Below are positions 48,927 through 59,659 of a DNA stretch of 64,000 nucleotides, one piece after another (within the stretch, counting starts at the first letter, position 1; each line of letters starts with the position of its first letter). The notes under the pieces were generated by a model that saw nothing but the letters and a program-made list of their open reading frames with translations, was not told where the DNA came from and did no database searches. Origin of the DNA: Quercus robur (lineage: Eukaryota > Streptophyta > Magnoliopsida > Fagales > Fagaceae); NCBI RefSeq assembly GCF_932294415.1, contig NC_065538.1:23647957-23711956 (forward strand), in the 5' to 3' direction. The position numbers and the translations under genes were made by a program.

Positions 48927-50156
48927 CTACCAACAAAGTGGCTGGCTGGTTTGACGAGGTACAGAAACTGAAAGAAGATGTGAGCAAAACTCTTCAAGAT
49001 GTTGAGGAACAAGAGCAGAACAAGTGTCTCGCAAGTTGTTGTCCCAAAAACTGTTGGCGAAGCTACAAGCTAGGAAACAGAGTAAGCAAAATGCTCGATG
49101 AAGTAGAAAAGCTGAAGAATAAAGGTCGATTCGACGTTGTGGTTGCAAAGATGCATAATTCCGTTAGCAAGAAGCCTATGGATGAGACCGTGGGTTTAGA
49201 TCCCAAGCTTCAAATCGTCCAGAGATGCATTGATGACAAGAGTCTGAGAATCATTGGCTTATATGGAATTGGGGGTGTCGGAAAGACTGCCCTCCTTGAA
49301 AGAATAAACAATCTGTTCTTGAGCCGAAGCCATGATTTTGATGAAGTTATTTTGGTTCCTGTATCAAAACAACCAGACGTGAAAAAAATTCAGAGAACAA
49401 TTTTACAAAAATTAGGTCTCGAAGAAAGACTTCGTTTGGTTTCTATGGGGTATAATGCCTTACAAATATATGAGAGGCTAGAAGAGAGAAAATTTTTGTT
49501 ATTGTTATATGATGTATGGGAACGGCTTGATCTCAACCGTGTAGGAATTCCTCTTCCAAATGATCAGAATGAGTCCAAAGTAATATTTACAACCCGATCA
49601 GAGGAAGTTTGTGGCCTTATGGGAACTCAGCAAAATATCAAGGTAGAGTGTTTAAAACAAGAAGAAGCCTTATGTTTGTTTCGGATGAAGGTGGGTGAAA
49701 ACACTTTTAATTATGATCCACGTATACCGAAGCTTGCAGAAGTTATGGCTACAGAATGCAAAGGCTTGCCGCTAGCTCTGGTCACTGTTGGGCGTGCAAT
49801 GGCTAGTAGGAAGGATCCAGCTGACTAGGAGTCTGAAATAGCCGCATTGAGGAACACTCCTTCAGAGTTTCCAGGCATGGATTCCGTTCTGCTTCCTTTG
49901 AAGTTTAGTTTCGAAAAACTGCAGAATGCTACCCATAAGTCTTGTTTCTTGTATTGTTGTCTATTCCCTGATGGATATAACATCAGTATAGAAGAACTCA
50001 TTGAATATTGGAGAGCAGAAAGGTTTCTAGATGAATATGACCGTGACGGAGAATATATAATCAGAAGTTTGAAGCGTGCATGTTTACTAGAGAGTGGTGA
50101 ATCAGAAAAGTTCGTTAGGATGCACAGTTTGATCCGTGACATGGCGTGGTGGGAAT

Positions 50157-51209
50157 CTATGAAGCACGGGTGCGTTTCGGGACTCGAGTGCGGGTGTGGG
50201 TGCGGGTGCGAGACTCAACAATTTTTGAAAAAGGTGGGTGCGGGTGCGGCAAGACTCGGCGATTGAAAAATTATTAAAAATATTTTTATTTATATTTTTA
50301 ATATATTGCTAAGAATATTTTTTCACATTATATAAACATGTACCAAATTTAAGAGCAATAGTAACTAATAACTAAAACATGATGTTCTTAAATTTTTAAT
50401 ATATTACTAAGCATACTTTTTTTTGTACTTTTTTTATTAATAATTTTATATACATATATTTCTTTATATATTATTGGTCAAAATTTATATAATTTATTGA
50501 GAGTCTTAAAACTATAAGTCCAAATTTCAGATAATTTATCAATTTCAAGTCTAAATATCTATCCAATAATTATAATAATACTATTAAAACAATTTTACTA
50601 TTAAAATATTCTTTAAAAAAATTACTATTAAAAACGCAATATAAAAGCTCAAGTTAAATATTAAAATAATTTTATTAATCATATATTACGTGTGGCCCGT
50701 AAAAATAAAGTTTTGTCAAATCTCTTTATCATTTCTAACATCCACTCATGTGCTAAGTTCACAAACATAAAACAAGGCAAGGTCCACTCACGTGCTAAGT
50801 TCACAAAACAAAAAGAAAACATAAAACAAGGCAAGGAAAATTTAAAATAGAACTGAAAGGGACGGACAAAACGAAGAAAGGAGAAGAAGAAAAACGAGCG
50901 GACAAAACGAAGAAGAAGCAGCTGCCACCTCTGCCATGCCGGAAGAAGAAGAACAAAAAGAAGAAGCAGCAGCCGCCGTCTCTACCATGCCGGTTTTGCC
51001 TCTGCCATGGCCTAAATCGGCCGTTTCACCCGATACGGCCCGATTCAGCGCGAATCGGGCCGAGTCTAAGCCGCGTCGGCACGAGTCGGCTAAAAAAAAG
51101 AAAAGACACGTGGCCGGATGTGGTCGGACGCGCGGGCAGCGGTGTCGCTCACGCGTCGCCGCGTCGGACGCAGGTATGGCTCCTCTAGAGACGCGTCCGT
51201 GCTTTCCAG
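50157..51209 (+). mobile_element. hAT-like non-autonomous element, copy 4 (subfamily 2)
   Basis: 1053 bp, nearly identical to copy 3. Perfect 8-bp flanks GTGGGAAT at 50149-50156 and 51210-51217. Inserted just after the MHD-like motif of CNL-B. Confidence 0.9.
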
Positions 51210-51673
51210 GTGGGAATGTAAAGACAAGGTTGCAAAATTCATCAAAAGAGATGTTGAGTCAGATGAATAATGCGAATTAAGAATATGGAATGAAGTAGAA
51301 AGGTTGTCTTTGTGGGATTATAGTATAGATGATGTCCTCATAAATTCTTCACCGTCATGCATAGAACATTTCTGCGAAAATGTCACGCAGTTACCGAATC
51401 TCCGTACTATGATTTGTAAGGTTCCAATGTTAACAACATTTCTAGCTGGTTTCTTCCCTTTGATGTCTGCTTTGACACTATTGGATTTGTCAAATAGTTT
51501 TCTCTTACGTGAGTTACCCCAGGAGATTGGTAAATTAATCAACTTGGAATATCTTAATGTCTCTGAAACTGCTATCACTGAATTGCCGGCTGAAATTCAA
51601 CGTTCGGAAAATTAAGATGCTTGATATTAAATGGAACAAAAATTTGGGAAATACAAAGGGGATTGATATCAAG

Positions 51674-52670
51674 CTGGAAAGCACGGACGCGGCTCCAGAG
51701 GAGCCGTACTCGCATCCGACGAGGCCGGACGCGGCGATGCGCGAGCGACGCCGCTGCCCGCGCGTCCGACCGCATCCAGCCACGTGTCTTTTCTTTTTTT
51801 TTAGCCGACTCGCGCCGACGCGGCTCAGACTTGGCCCGATTCACGCTGAATCGGGCCGTATCGGGCGAAACGGCCGATTCAAGCCATGGCAGAGACGGCG
51901 GCTGCTGCTTCTTCTTTTTGTTCTTCTTCTTCCGACATGGCAGAGGCGGTGGCTGCTTCTTCTTCGTTTTGTCCGTCCCTTTCAGTTCTATTTTAAATTT
52001 TCCTTGCCTTGTTTTATGTTTTCTTTTTGTTTTGTGAACTTAGCACGTGAGTGGACCTTGCCTTGTTTTATGTTTGTGAACTTAGCACGTGAGTGGATGT
52101 TAGAAATGATAAAGAGATTTGACAAAACTTTATTTTTACGGGCCACACGTAATATATGATTAATAAAATTATTCTAATATTTAATTTGAGCTTTTATATT
52201 GCGTTTTTAATAGTAACTTTTTTAAAGAATATTTTAATAGTAAAATTGTTTTAATAGTATTATTATAATTATTGGATAGATATTTAGACTTGAAATTGAT
52301 AAATTATCTGAAATTTGGACTTATAGTTTTAAGACTCTCAATAAATTATATAAATTTTGACCAATAATATATAAAGAATTATATGTATATAAAATTATTA
52401 ATAAAAAAAAGTACAAAAAAAAGTATGCTTAGTAATATATTAAAAATTTAAGAACATCATGTTTTAGTTATTATTTACTATTGCTCTTAAATTTGGTATA
52501 TGTTTATATAATGTGAAAAAATATTCTTAGCAATATATTAAAAATATAAATAAAAATATTTTTATTAATTTTTTAATCGCCGAGTCCCGCCGCACCCGCA
52601 CCCACCTTTTTCAAAAATTGTCGAGTCCCGCACCCGCACCCGAGTCCCGAAACACACCCGTGCTTCATAG
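51674..52670 (-). mobile_element. hAT-like non-autonomous element, copy 5 (subfamily 2), no TSD
   Basis: 997 bp, inverted. Both ends are complete (CTGGAAAGCACGG ... CCGTGCTTCATAG) but the flanks do not match ('gatatcaag' left, 'gttgtgctc' right). The left flank corresponds to block A position 24280 and the right flank to 25943, so the LRR DNA between is missing. This fits recombination between two former insertions. Confidence 0.85.
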
Positions 52671-55270
52671 GTTGTGCTCTTCTAGTTCTAAACCATATGC
52701 TGTCAGTTCAAAATTGTTTGTGAAATTAGGGTTTATGAATTGACAATTTGGTATTTTCTTAAAATTAAATGATCTGTTTTAATCAAATTCATGCTTCATC
52801 TAAGTAGTTGAGACTTGAGATTTGTCACTAATATCAGTATTGATTTTGGAAGGATTTTGATTAGTTTAAGATTGGTGATCGTTGGTACTAGTTAAGGTTA
52901 TGCCATTCTGGGGTTTACATTGTTTCAATGCTTTTCTTATGAAATTGAGGATGAAGTTTAAGTAAGTCCCTAATTACTGGTTGGGACCATTAATAATAAT
53001 AATTGGACCAGGTGAAGGAAACTTGGGATTTATTCAAGTTAGAGCTTTATTAATGGTTATTTATCCTAATCAAGGGATTTTGGACATACAATTGTTTTTA
53101 TTTTTTTGGAAATTGTGCATATATATACGTGTCTCTTAGGGCCACTTGGGTGGTGAGTTTAATGTTGATGAACTTAAAGGACATGCCATAAGTCTAGAGT
53201 TTCCAAATTTCATCTATTGCACTATTGATCGAAGAATTTTTTTTGTGTCTCATGGGTAGGAAATAAAATAGTTTAAGCAAAAGCTAGAACGTAACTTCCT
53301 TTTATATATAAATTGTGTCATCCATTATAGGGTAACTAAGGCCCTCAATTGAAGATGTAGCTCTTTGTTCCTTTTTTTTTTTTTTTTTAATTCAATAGTT
53401 ACAACAATGAGAAATTGAAGAAATTGATACTTTTGATCACAATTCCAAATATCAAATTTAATAAAAATAGCTATGTAATTATATGGAAATGAAGGTTGTA
53501 ATTTTTTTTTTTTTTTGGTTAGTATAAAATGGATGCTTGAATTGACATATGGATGTTATTCCCCCCCCCCCCCCCCCCAAAAAAAAAAAAATTACATATG
53601 TATCTACCTTTGTTGTTTTATGGGATTTATTTTAAGTGTAATTCAAGAATGACTTGGGATACTATTGATTAAGTTTTAAATGGAATTTTGTTAACAAAAA
53701 AACATTATTTATGTAGTTGGACTTATATATATATATATATATGTTTAGTTATTATTAATTATTTTGATGAATTGTTGCTCCTGCTAACCATATTGTTGCT
53801 GGTTGTGGTCAAGTTTAATTAGTTGCTCTGTCATTGATTAATTTGGACCTTGGCCCTAATTAGTGGTATTAGGACTTTTTAAGACCTTAGATTTGAGTTT
53901 TGCACATCATTGTTTTAATCTTTTAGAGTTAATAGGTAGTAACAAAGTTTCAAGCTTTGGCTATGGAGGCCATAATACTGAGAGAGAGAATTGATATTTG
54001 TGAAAATGCTTCATTGAATAATGATCAGAATAAACTCTTTGAGTTTATATAAACTTAACAAAGCGGGAAAGATAACATACTATCCTAACTAACCAACTAA
54101 TAAATTGGAACCAATCATCAACTGACATCTGTCAACTAAAAACTATCTAATTAATTAGAACTAAACTATAAGTAGTTTTACACATATTTACACTAAACGA
54201 CAGTAGCATATGCAGCGGTATTTGATCTTCAACTTAAACCTCTGTCCTCATCTTCTGCATTTGTTCTTCAAGCTACAGATCACCTTCACAACACCTTCAC
54301 AGCTTCTCATATTTCAACATATAGAACTGCATTTCAATTCGGGCATTTCACTTTCCCTCAAAAAAAAAAAAAGAATTCTGTCATTTTACTAATTTTTTGC
54401 GTGTTTATTTTGCTTCAAGGGACGATGATGTATTATTGTATAGGCATTCGGAAATAAATTTAGCAGATGTTGGGGCAAGTTCTTCTAGTGCGATTTGATT
54501 TGCGCTTTCTTGCTTTTGTGTACTTGAGGTAAGTAGTGCTTGTGTACATTACTCATTTATGTTCCCATATTTTATATGTTGAGAATTATGTCAGTGTTTA
54601 GTCTACAATTAGTTTCGACAGATAAACTCCTTTATTTAATCTTACTACTATATATATTTCTCACTTTGTATCGAATTTTTGTTTCTATTTTTACCTAAAC
54701 CTGACTTTTTAAGCCTAAAATTGTCCACCCCAATTTGATTTTATTTTTGTTCAAAGGAAGCAGGAGCTGTCAACTAGCATGAGCTATAACTGCAAGACTT
54801 TAATCAATATTTTTATTAATTTAAGTAGTGGGGGTTTTTCTTTTTTTCTTTTTTAATGTTTTTCTTATGGAATCGATGGTTCTAATACGAATTCTAAGTC
54901 CCTGGTTACTGGTTGAACTATTAATTGAGCCGGGTGAAAGGATATATGTGATTCATTTATGTTTAGTTTATTGGGTTGAACTATTAATGGTAGTTTGTTA
55001 CTTTTAGTTTACAATCTCATTTTTTTTTTCTTCCTTTTTGAAAATGTATGTCTTTAATGACTGATTGTGATTATGATGAACTGACTCACTGCACAATTTC
55101 AGTAGGCAACTGCTTGAAGATTGATTCAGGAAGATGGCTTGCAAAATGCTGAAGTATCGGATGATGTGTTCAACAATAAAAGAAGAAAATGGATGAATGT
55201 TTGTGTGAATGAGTGTTAAGTTTTCTTCTCATGAATTTGTTTTTGGTTTTTTCCATTTGACCATTCCGTC
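52671..55270 (+). other. CNL downstream region (block B)
   Basis: Non-coding, alike to 25943-28730, with a longer middle (53.7-54.7 kb) that block A has lost. The acceptor-like 'caatttcagtag' at about 55095-55106 precedes the conserved 'gcaactgcttgaagattgat' segment. Confidence 0.55.
53561..53591. repeat. C18-A13 homopolymer junction
   Basis: Eighteen C residues followed directly by thirteen A residues, not present in block A. Poly-C of this length is rare here and its length may be affected by sequencing. Confidence 0.9.
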
Positions 55271-55439
55271 TTTTTGTTTTTCAATCTACTTTTTTTTTTT
55301 TACATTCGCGTGAATTGTATTGTATTTGATTGTATTCTTAAAATAATTAATTTGCACTAAACTTAATGTGTTATGTAATCAGAATGCGTTTTTTTTTTCT
55401 TTACTCACATATGACATCTGTTTTTATCTTTTTAATTAT

Positions 55440-55825
55440 TAAGAATTTTTCTTCAATACATATCCGGACTTTTTGAAGCGTGAAATCTAATCCAACAGTC
55501 ACGCCAATAGGTTCTTCTCAACTGAATCATGACCCTTCTGAACCATAGCGTTGAATTGACCTCCTGTCTTCAGTTTCTCTACTTCTTCTAGCTTTTTTCT
55601 TACAATCGCTGTGAGTTTATAGTTTGACCTTGACAGACAATTTTTGGGACAAAAACCTCCGAGACACTTGTTCTGATCTTGTTCCTCACCGTCTTTCAGA
55701 GTTCTGCTCACATCTTTTTTCCAATTTCAGAATTTGTTTAAGCCAACCAGAAACTTGGTTGGTACTCTTCATCTTTTTCGACACCCTTGCTTCACATCTT
55801 CATAAATTTTCTCCAGATGCCAAAG
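55440..55825 (-). pseudogene. Truncated CNL N-terminus (C-prime)
   Basis: Minus-strand coiled-coil fragment: 'RTLKDGEEQDQNKCLGGF', 'CPKNCLSRSNYKL', 'KKLEEVEKLKTGGQFNA'. It corresponds to the N-terminal region of CNL-C (37300-37700) and shares its unusual 'CNLEDKL'-type start region only in degraded form. Frame breaks occur near 55715 and 55499, and no NB-ARC or LRR follows because block B downstream DNA begins at once. It appears to be the partner of CNL-C in the second duplication unit, cut off by a deletion. Confidence 0.75.
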
Positions 55826-55907
55826 CACGCAAGGCAAGTAGATCTGTAGATAACAATCTGAGTGCATCAAAATTATATTGAGGCCTCAAAAGGCTAGAGG
55901 CGAAGAA

Positions 55908-56060
55908 ACAGACTTAGCAAACTTTTAGAATGATTTGGAAATGGAGGAAGTAGACGACAAAGCCTACTTAAAACTCTCTCTCTCTCTCACTCTCTCTCTC
56001 AGACTTGGCAAACTTTTAGAATGATTTGGAAATGGAGGAAGTAGACGACAAAGCCTACTT

Positions 56061-56095
<35 letters not shown>
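55908..56095. repeat. Tandem duplication with CT microsatellites
   Basis: Two copies of about 90 bp sharing 'gcaaacttttagaatgattt' and 'gtagacgacaaagcctactt', each followed by a (CT)n run. Confidence 0.9.
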
Positions 56096-58150
56096 CCCAA
56101 CAGCAACAAGGAACGTCTCAAGGAAGAAGAAGACGCAAGAAAAGTTTCAAAAACTCACCCAAATGACATCATTTGCAATGGTCCAAAGATTCGAGTGTTG
56201 CTCTGGGATCATGTCACCCTTTGTGAAACGATGTCGCTCTGCATCTTCCTTGCGATGTCATTTCGGTTAATGAAAATGGCAATCCCTCCACTCGCCCAAA
56301 CAAATTTGTTTTGTGCCAAATTTCAAGCCCAATAGAGAGGCCCATCCAAAGCTTGACCCCATGGCCACAATTTCATCCGGTTAATTACCCGATTTGTAGC
56401 CTGGTTTAAAGGTCAAACTTTAGTTGACTTGGACCTAAGATTGGACCAATGAATAGAGCTGGCATATTATGATTGATGGTAATAAATATGGTATCAATAA
56501 TAGGACTATGTAAATATCAATAATTGTGAGAAATTATGTCCAGACATTACTCTTTTCATTTTTGTGTTTTTTTGGTTGAAAGTCCCTGATGTTACTCTTC
56601 CTATAATGATAGGTGCTATAGACCTATAATAAATGATACATGGTTAGTGATATAATTCCTTTATTTCACAAAATTTTCAAATATTCATAATCTATGTGTA
56701 TAAGTGATAATAAAAAAAAATAAAAAAAAAAAAGGAAAAGGAAAAGGAAAAGAAAAATTAATTAAAGATATGAAAATAGAAATTATAATAAAATCAATCA
56801 GGCTAAGGCACAAAAATCTTGCTTTCTTTACGGAGATTCTAGCCCTTTCTAATTGACAAAGTCCCCAAATTGAACTCTCATTAACATCATTTTTTTAATA
56901 AATAGCATTGTTTGTCACCTAAAATTTATAGTGAAATTGCTGTGAAAATGTTATAAACGTAACATTACTCGATCTATTGTTATAAGAATAGCCCTATCTT
57001 ACAATTTGGGAATTATCAAAAAAAAAAAAAAAAAAAAAAAAAAAGTCAATGATATCTTGATTTAACGTCTATTGCAAACTGACTTTAGGTGTTCTCAATG
57101 TATATTGTTTATCTAAAGGAAAATTGCTAAGTTATTATCAAATTTACTATAAAGTAATGATTGTGATTAGTACCACATCAACAAAAAATAAATATTTTAT
57201 TGAATTTTTTTTGTGTTTGTTTAAAAATTGATGTGTTTGTAAAGTAGATATAGTAAAAAAATTTGTAGTAATCTGTATATTACTGTTTTCCAAGGAAGAT
57301 TGGTTGAATACAAACATTATCTAATTATACACCAACTAGTATGTAACCCGCATTTACGCACGAGAATGATAAATTATAGTGGTGATTGATGTTAGCTTGA
57401 GTTATAAAACATATAGAATATTAGTTCAACCAAGACATTTGAAAGTACTAAAATAGTTTTTTCTTGCAATTTTCATGACATTGGCTATGCCAAGTTTCTC
57501 ATTACACTACTATTATGTATATAGTTTTGAAAATCACTATTAGATACTACATATACAATATCAATTCACAATTACTGTTCGTGAAATTCTACTAAATACA
57601 ACACAAAAATAAAAGAATAAATTAATCTAATCGTATCTTCTAAATTGAATGAGAATAGAATCATGAGATCATTCGGCTCAATTATAATTTGTTACGTTCA
57701 AGATCCTGACATACAAAATATCTAAATAGATACAATATAAAAAATATGCTCATTTGTATAGAAAGCTAAGAAAAGCTAAGTATTGGAGAGAAAGAGAGAT
57801 ATATATATATATATATATATAATTAGGTTTTTTATAGTTTATTTATATTGAATCCCTCATTTTCTATATTGAAATAACTTACTTGATACAAAAATTTAAA
57901 AAAATAAATAAATAAATAAAAAACTAACATTAGATAAGACACGTAGGGCAAAATTAAACTCTAATTGAATTCTAATTTTTAGACTGAATTAATTAACTTG
58001 ACACAAAAATTTAAAAACTTAGATTAGATGAAACACGTAATACAAAATTATATTTTAATTAAATTCCAATTTGAAATCTAATTGGATTTTCTCTCAACTT
58101 TACTTATTAATATATATATATATATATATATATTATGCTACAATTGAAAA
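56096..58150. other. Intergenic, no gene found
   Basis: Contains a G/A-rich run (56706-56757), an A-run (57018-57043) and a foldback at 57119-57292 ('aatttactata' arms, left tip ggaaaa, right tip ttttcc). CTAGT at 57336-57340 with a weak GC hairpin on the minus strand resembles another Helitron 3' end. Confidence 0.45.
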
Positions 58151-58169
58151 AATAATTACATTAAAATTT

Positions 58170-59527
58170 TCAAATCCTCAAATAGCTGTTGGATTGAACA
58201 TAGCCAGAGTATTTCTTAGGCAACTCCACTTTTGTCCACGTGTAATTGATCAATTCCAACATGTAAGCCAAGTGGGACACACCAAAGTTTGAAGTCCCAA
58301 TCACCATTAACTTTTCCTGCCATGTTGTCATATAAGTCACATCACCCAACTTAGCAGGCATCTCCAAAGTGTCTTTCTCTAGTGTCGCCACATCACTTGC
58401 CCGACACATGTACAACTTTCCATTGTCACCTGCCACACAAGCCTTAGGACACGTGTTGGCTCCAAAGTAATCCTCCTTCACTTGATCCCACTTCCATGTG
58501 GAAAAATCAAAGGTTTCAACTCTTCCTTCAAATCCACCTTGTAATGCCGTACAATATCCACCAACTACATGATACTTGCCACGATGGAATATTGCTTTCC
58601 ACTCCGTTTGGATATAGTTGAAAATCGAAAATTGAAATTGAAAACTGAAAAACATTGTAGCAAAATAATTTTTGAATGTGTGAATAGTACCGTGGGACCC
58701 ATTTTTAATGAAAAAGTTGCTGAAAAGTAAAATTTGTGGATCCGTAAACAGTGCACGGTGTGCACTGATTGGTTAAAAAATTGTTTAACAAGTCAAACTT
58801 TGCAACTACTGTTATGAACAATGTATGAACAGTAACCGTAACAGTAAACTTTGTACCAAAATGCGTGAAAAAAAAAATCAGAAAAACGCATCAACCGAAC
58901 CCAAACGCACACTAAGTCACGCTCCTAAGCCATGTTAGGCAATGGAATCCACTCATCTTTTGTTATATCATATACTATCACAGATTTCAGTGCATTTTTC
59001 TCATCATCATGTCCACCTACAACAAACACCATTCGATCGTCATCACATGCACATCCAAAGAAAGATCTCCGCACACCTGGCATAGCTACACCACAACGCC
59101 ACGTGGCCGACACAAAATTATAAATATACACATTATTGGACACAATCCAAGTTTTTGGGTCCCACCGACCTATCCCCACCAAATCCGACCGACAAAACAT
59201 GGGCAGGCCATTTGAAAGCCCGGGAATCGAGGGCAACTCGGTCCAAATACCTGTTTTGGGCTCATAAACTGAGAGCCCATAAACCGGCGTAGGTGGATAT
59301 TTTGCTGACAGGCAATCTTGGTTCCCGTTAACCCGTGCTTGAACCATTACAATGATGGATTGGCTATAGCCAGCAGCCTTCCTATGCTTAAGAAATTCTG
59401 GTAACTCAATCTCTACCTTCCAACCTTTGCATACAAATGCAGCCTTGGATAAGTGATTGTATGGAATGCGTAAAATACATTCATGGGCAATGTCATTTGG
59501 AAGACCCGGAATCAACTGATCATTCAT
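58170..59527 (-). pseudogene. Kelch-repeat F-box gene (KFB01/KFB20-like), broken
   Basis: Starts at ATG 59527 ('MNDQLIPGLPNDIAHECIL'). An N-terminal F-box (residues about 5-45) is followed by kelch motifs: 'VYEPKTGIWTELPSIPG', 'VYIYNFVSATWR', 'MPGVRRSFFGCACDDD' with 'FVVGGHDDEKNAL', and, after the break, 'IFHRGKYHVVGGY' and 'TFDFSTWKWDQVKEDYF'. This is the At1g15670/At1g80440 type, about 350 residues; members bind SKP1 and target phenylalanine ammonia-lyase or cytokinin regulators for degradation. Breaks: TAG at 58927-58925, where the family has Arg/Gln in 'MARERD', and a 0.3-kb MITE at 58603-58914 directly after. About five residues appear lost in the second kelch motif ('CRSDLVGIGRWDP'). 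Otherwise open, so inactivation looks recent. Confidence 0.88.
58603..58914. mobile_element. MITE inserted in the kelch F-box gene
   Basis: The tips 'ctccgtttggatatagttga' and, reversed, 'tagtgtgcgtttgggttcgg' are the 'GTGTGCGTTTGG' type common in plant MITEs. The body has 'gaatagtaccgtgggaccc' and 'aacagtaaccgtaacagtaa'. Exact target duplication could not be fixed. Confidence 0.75.
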
Positions 59528-59645
59528 ATCTAAGAATATAGTTTGCAAATGAGTATGAGAATTTTTGGGATGTCTAAAGGTTTAGGGCCTAAGAAAGAGA
59601 AGAAGAGAATAAATTGAGGTGACCTTCTGTAGAGGCAATGTCTTT

Positions 59646-59657
59646 CTTTTTATATTG
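59646..59657 (-). promoter_or_regulatory. TATA-like box of the kelch F-box gene
   Basis: The minus strand reads CAATATAAAAAG about 120 bp upstream of the ATG at 59527, a plausible core promoter with a 90-bp leader. Confidence 0.4.
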
Positions 59658-59659
59658 TG

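Larger units (their letters stand above)
47696..51670 (+). pseudogene. CNL disease-resistance pseudogene (block B)
   Basis: Paralogue of the 21550 gene. ATG 47696 ('VIKEIGLCLWHSGFKR'); coiled coil resumes after insertion copy 3 at 48935. From 48938 an open frame of 296 codons contains intact Walker A 'GLYGIGGVGKTALL', kinase-2 'KFLLLLYDVWERLDL' (Tyr replaces the first Asp of the usual DD), 'SKVIFTTRSEEV' and 'CKGLPLALVTVGRAMA'. TAG at 49826 replaces Trp; the frame continues through 'CFLYCCLFPDGYNIS' to 'RMHSLIRDMAWWES', where copy 4 is inserted (50157). After it come 'WECKDKVAKF', a TAA at 51268 (Glu expected), LRRs to 51600, a one-base frameshift, and copy 5 at 51674. The C-terminal LRRs present in block A are deleted. 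Better preserved in NB-ARC than CNL-A, but dead. Confidence 0.9.
44414..55440 (+). other. Segmental duplication, block B
   Basis: Second copy of block A (19357-28860), same orientation. Includes the CNL remnant at 44631, the CNL leader from about 47.45 kb, the pseudogene CNL-B and its downstream DNA. Block B differs by hAT-like copies 3-6, a 1.7-kb difference at 45.55-47.23 kb and an LRR deletion. Confidence 0.8.

Noticed and set aside
48938..49828. Functional 296-residue NB-ARC protein
   Set aside because: Open frame is only the undamaged part of CNL-B; it lacks the start region, the C-terminal ARC2 and LRR, and has a kinase-2 substitution.
53561..53578. Functional poly-C element
   Set aside because: A lone homopolymer next to poly-A; more likely slippage or a sequencing/assembly effect.
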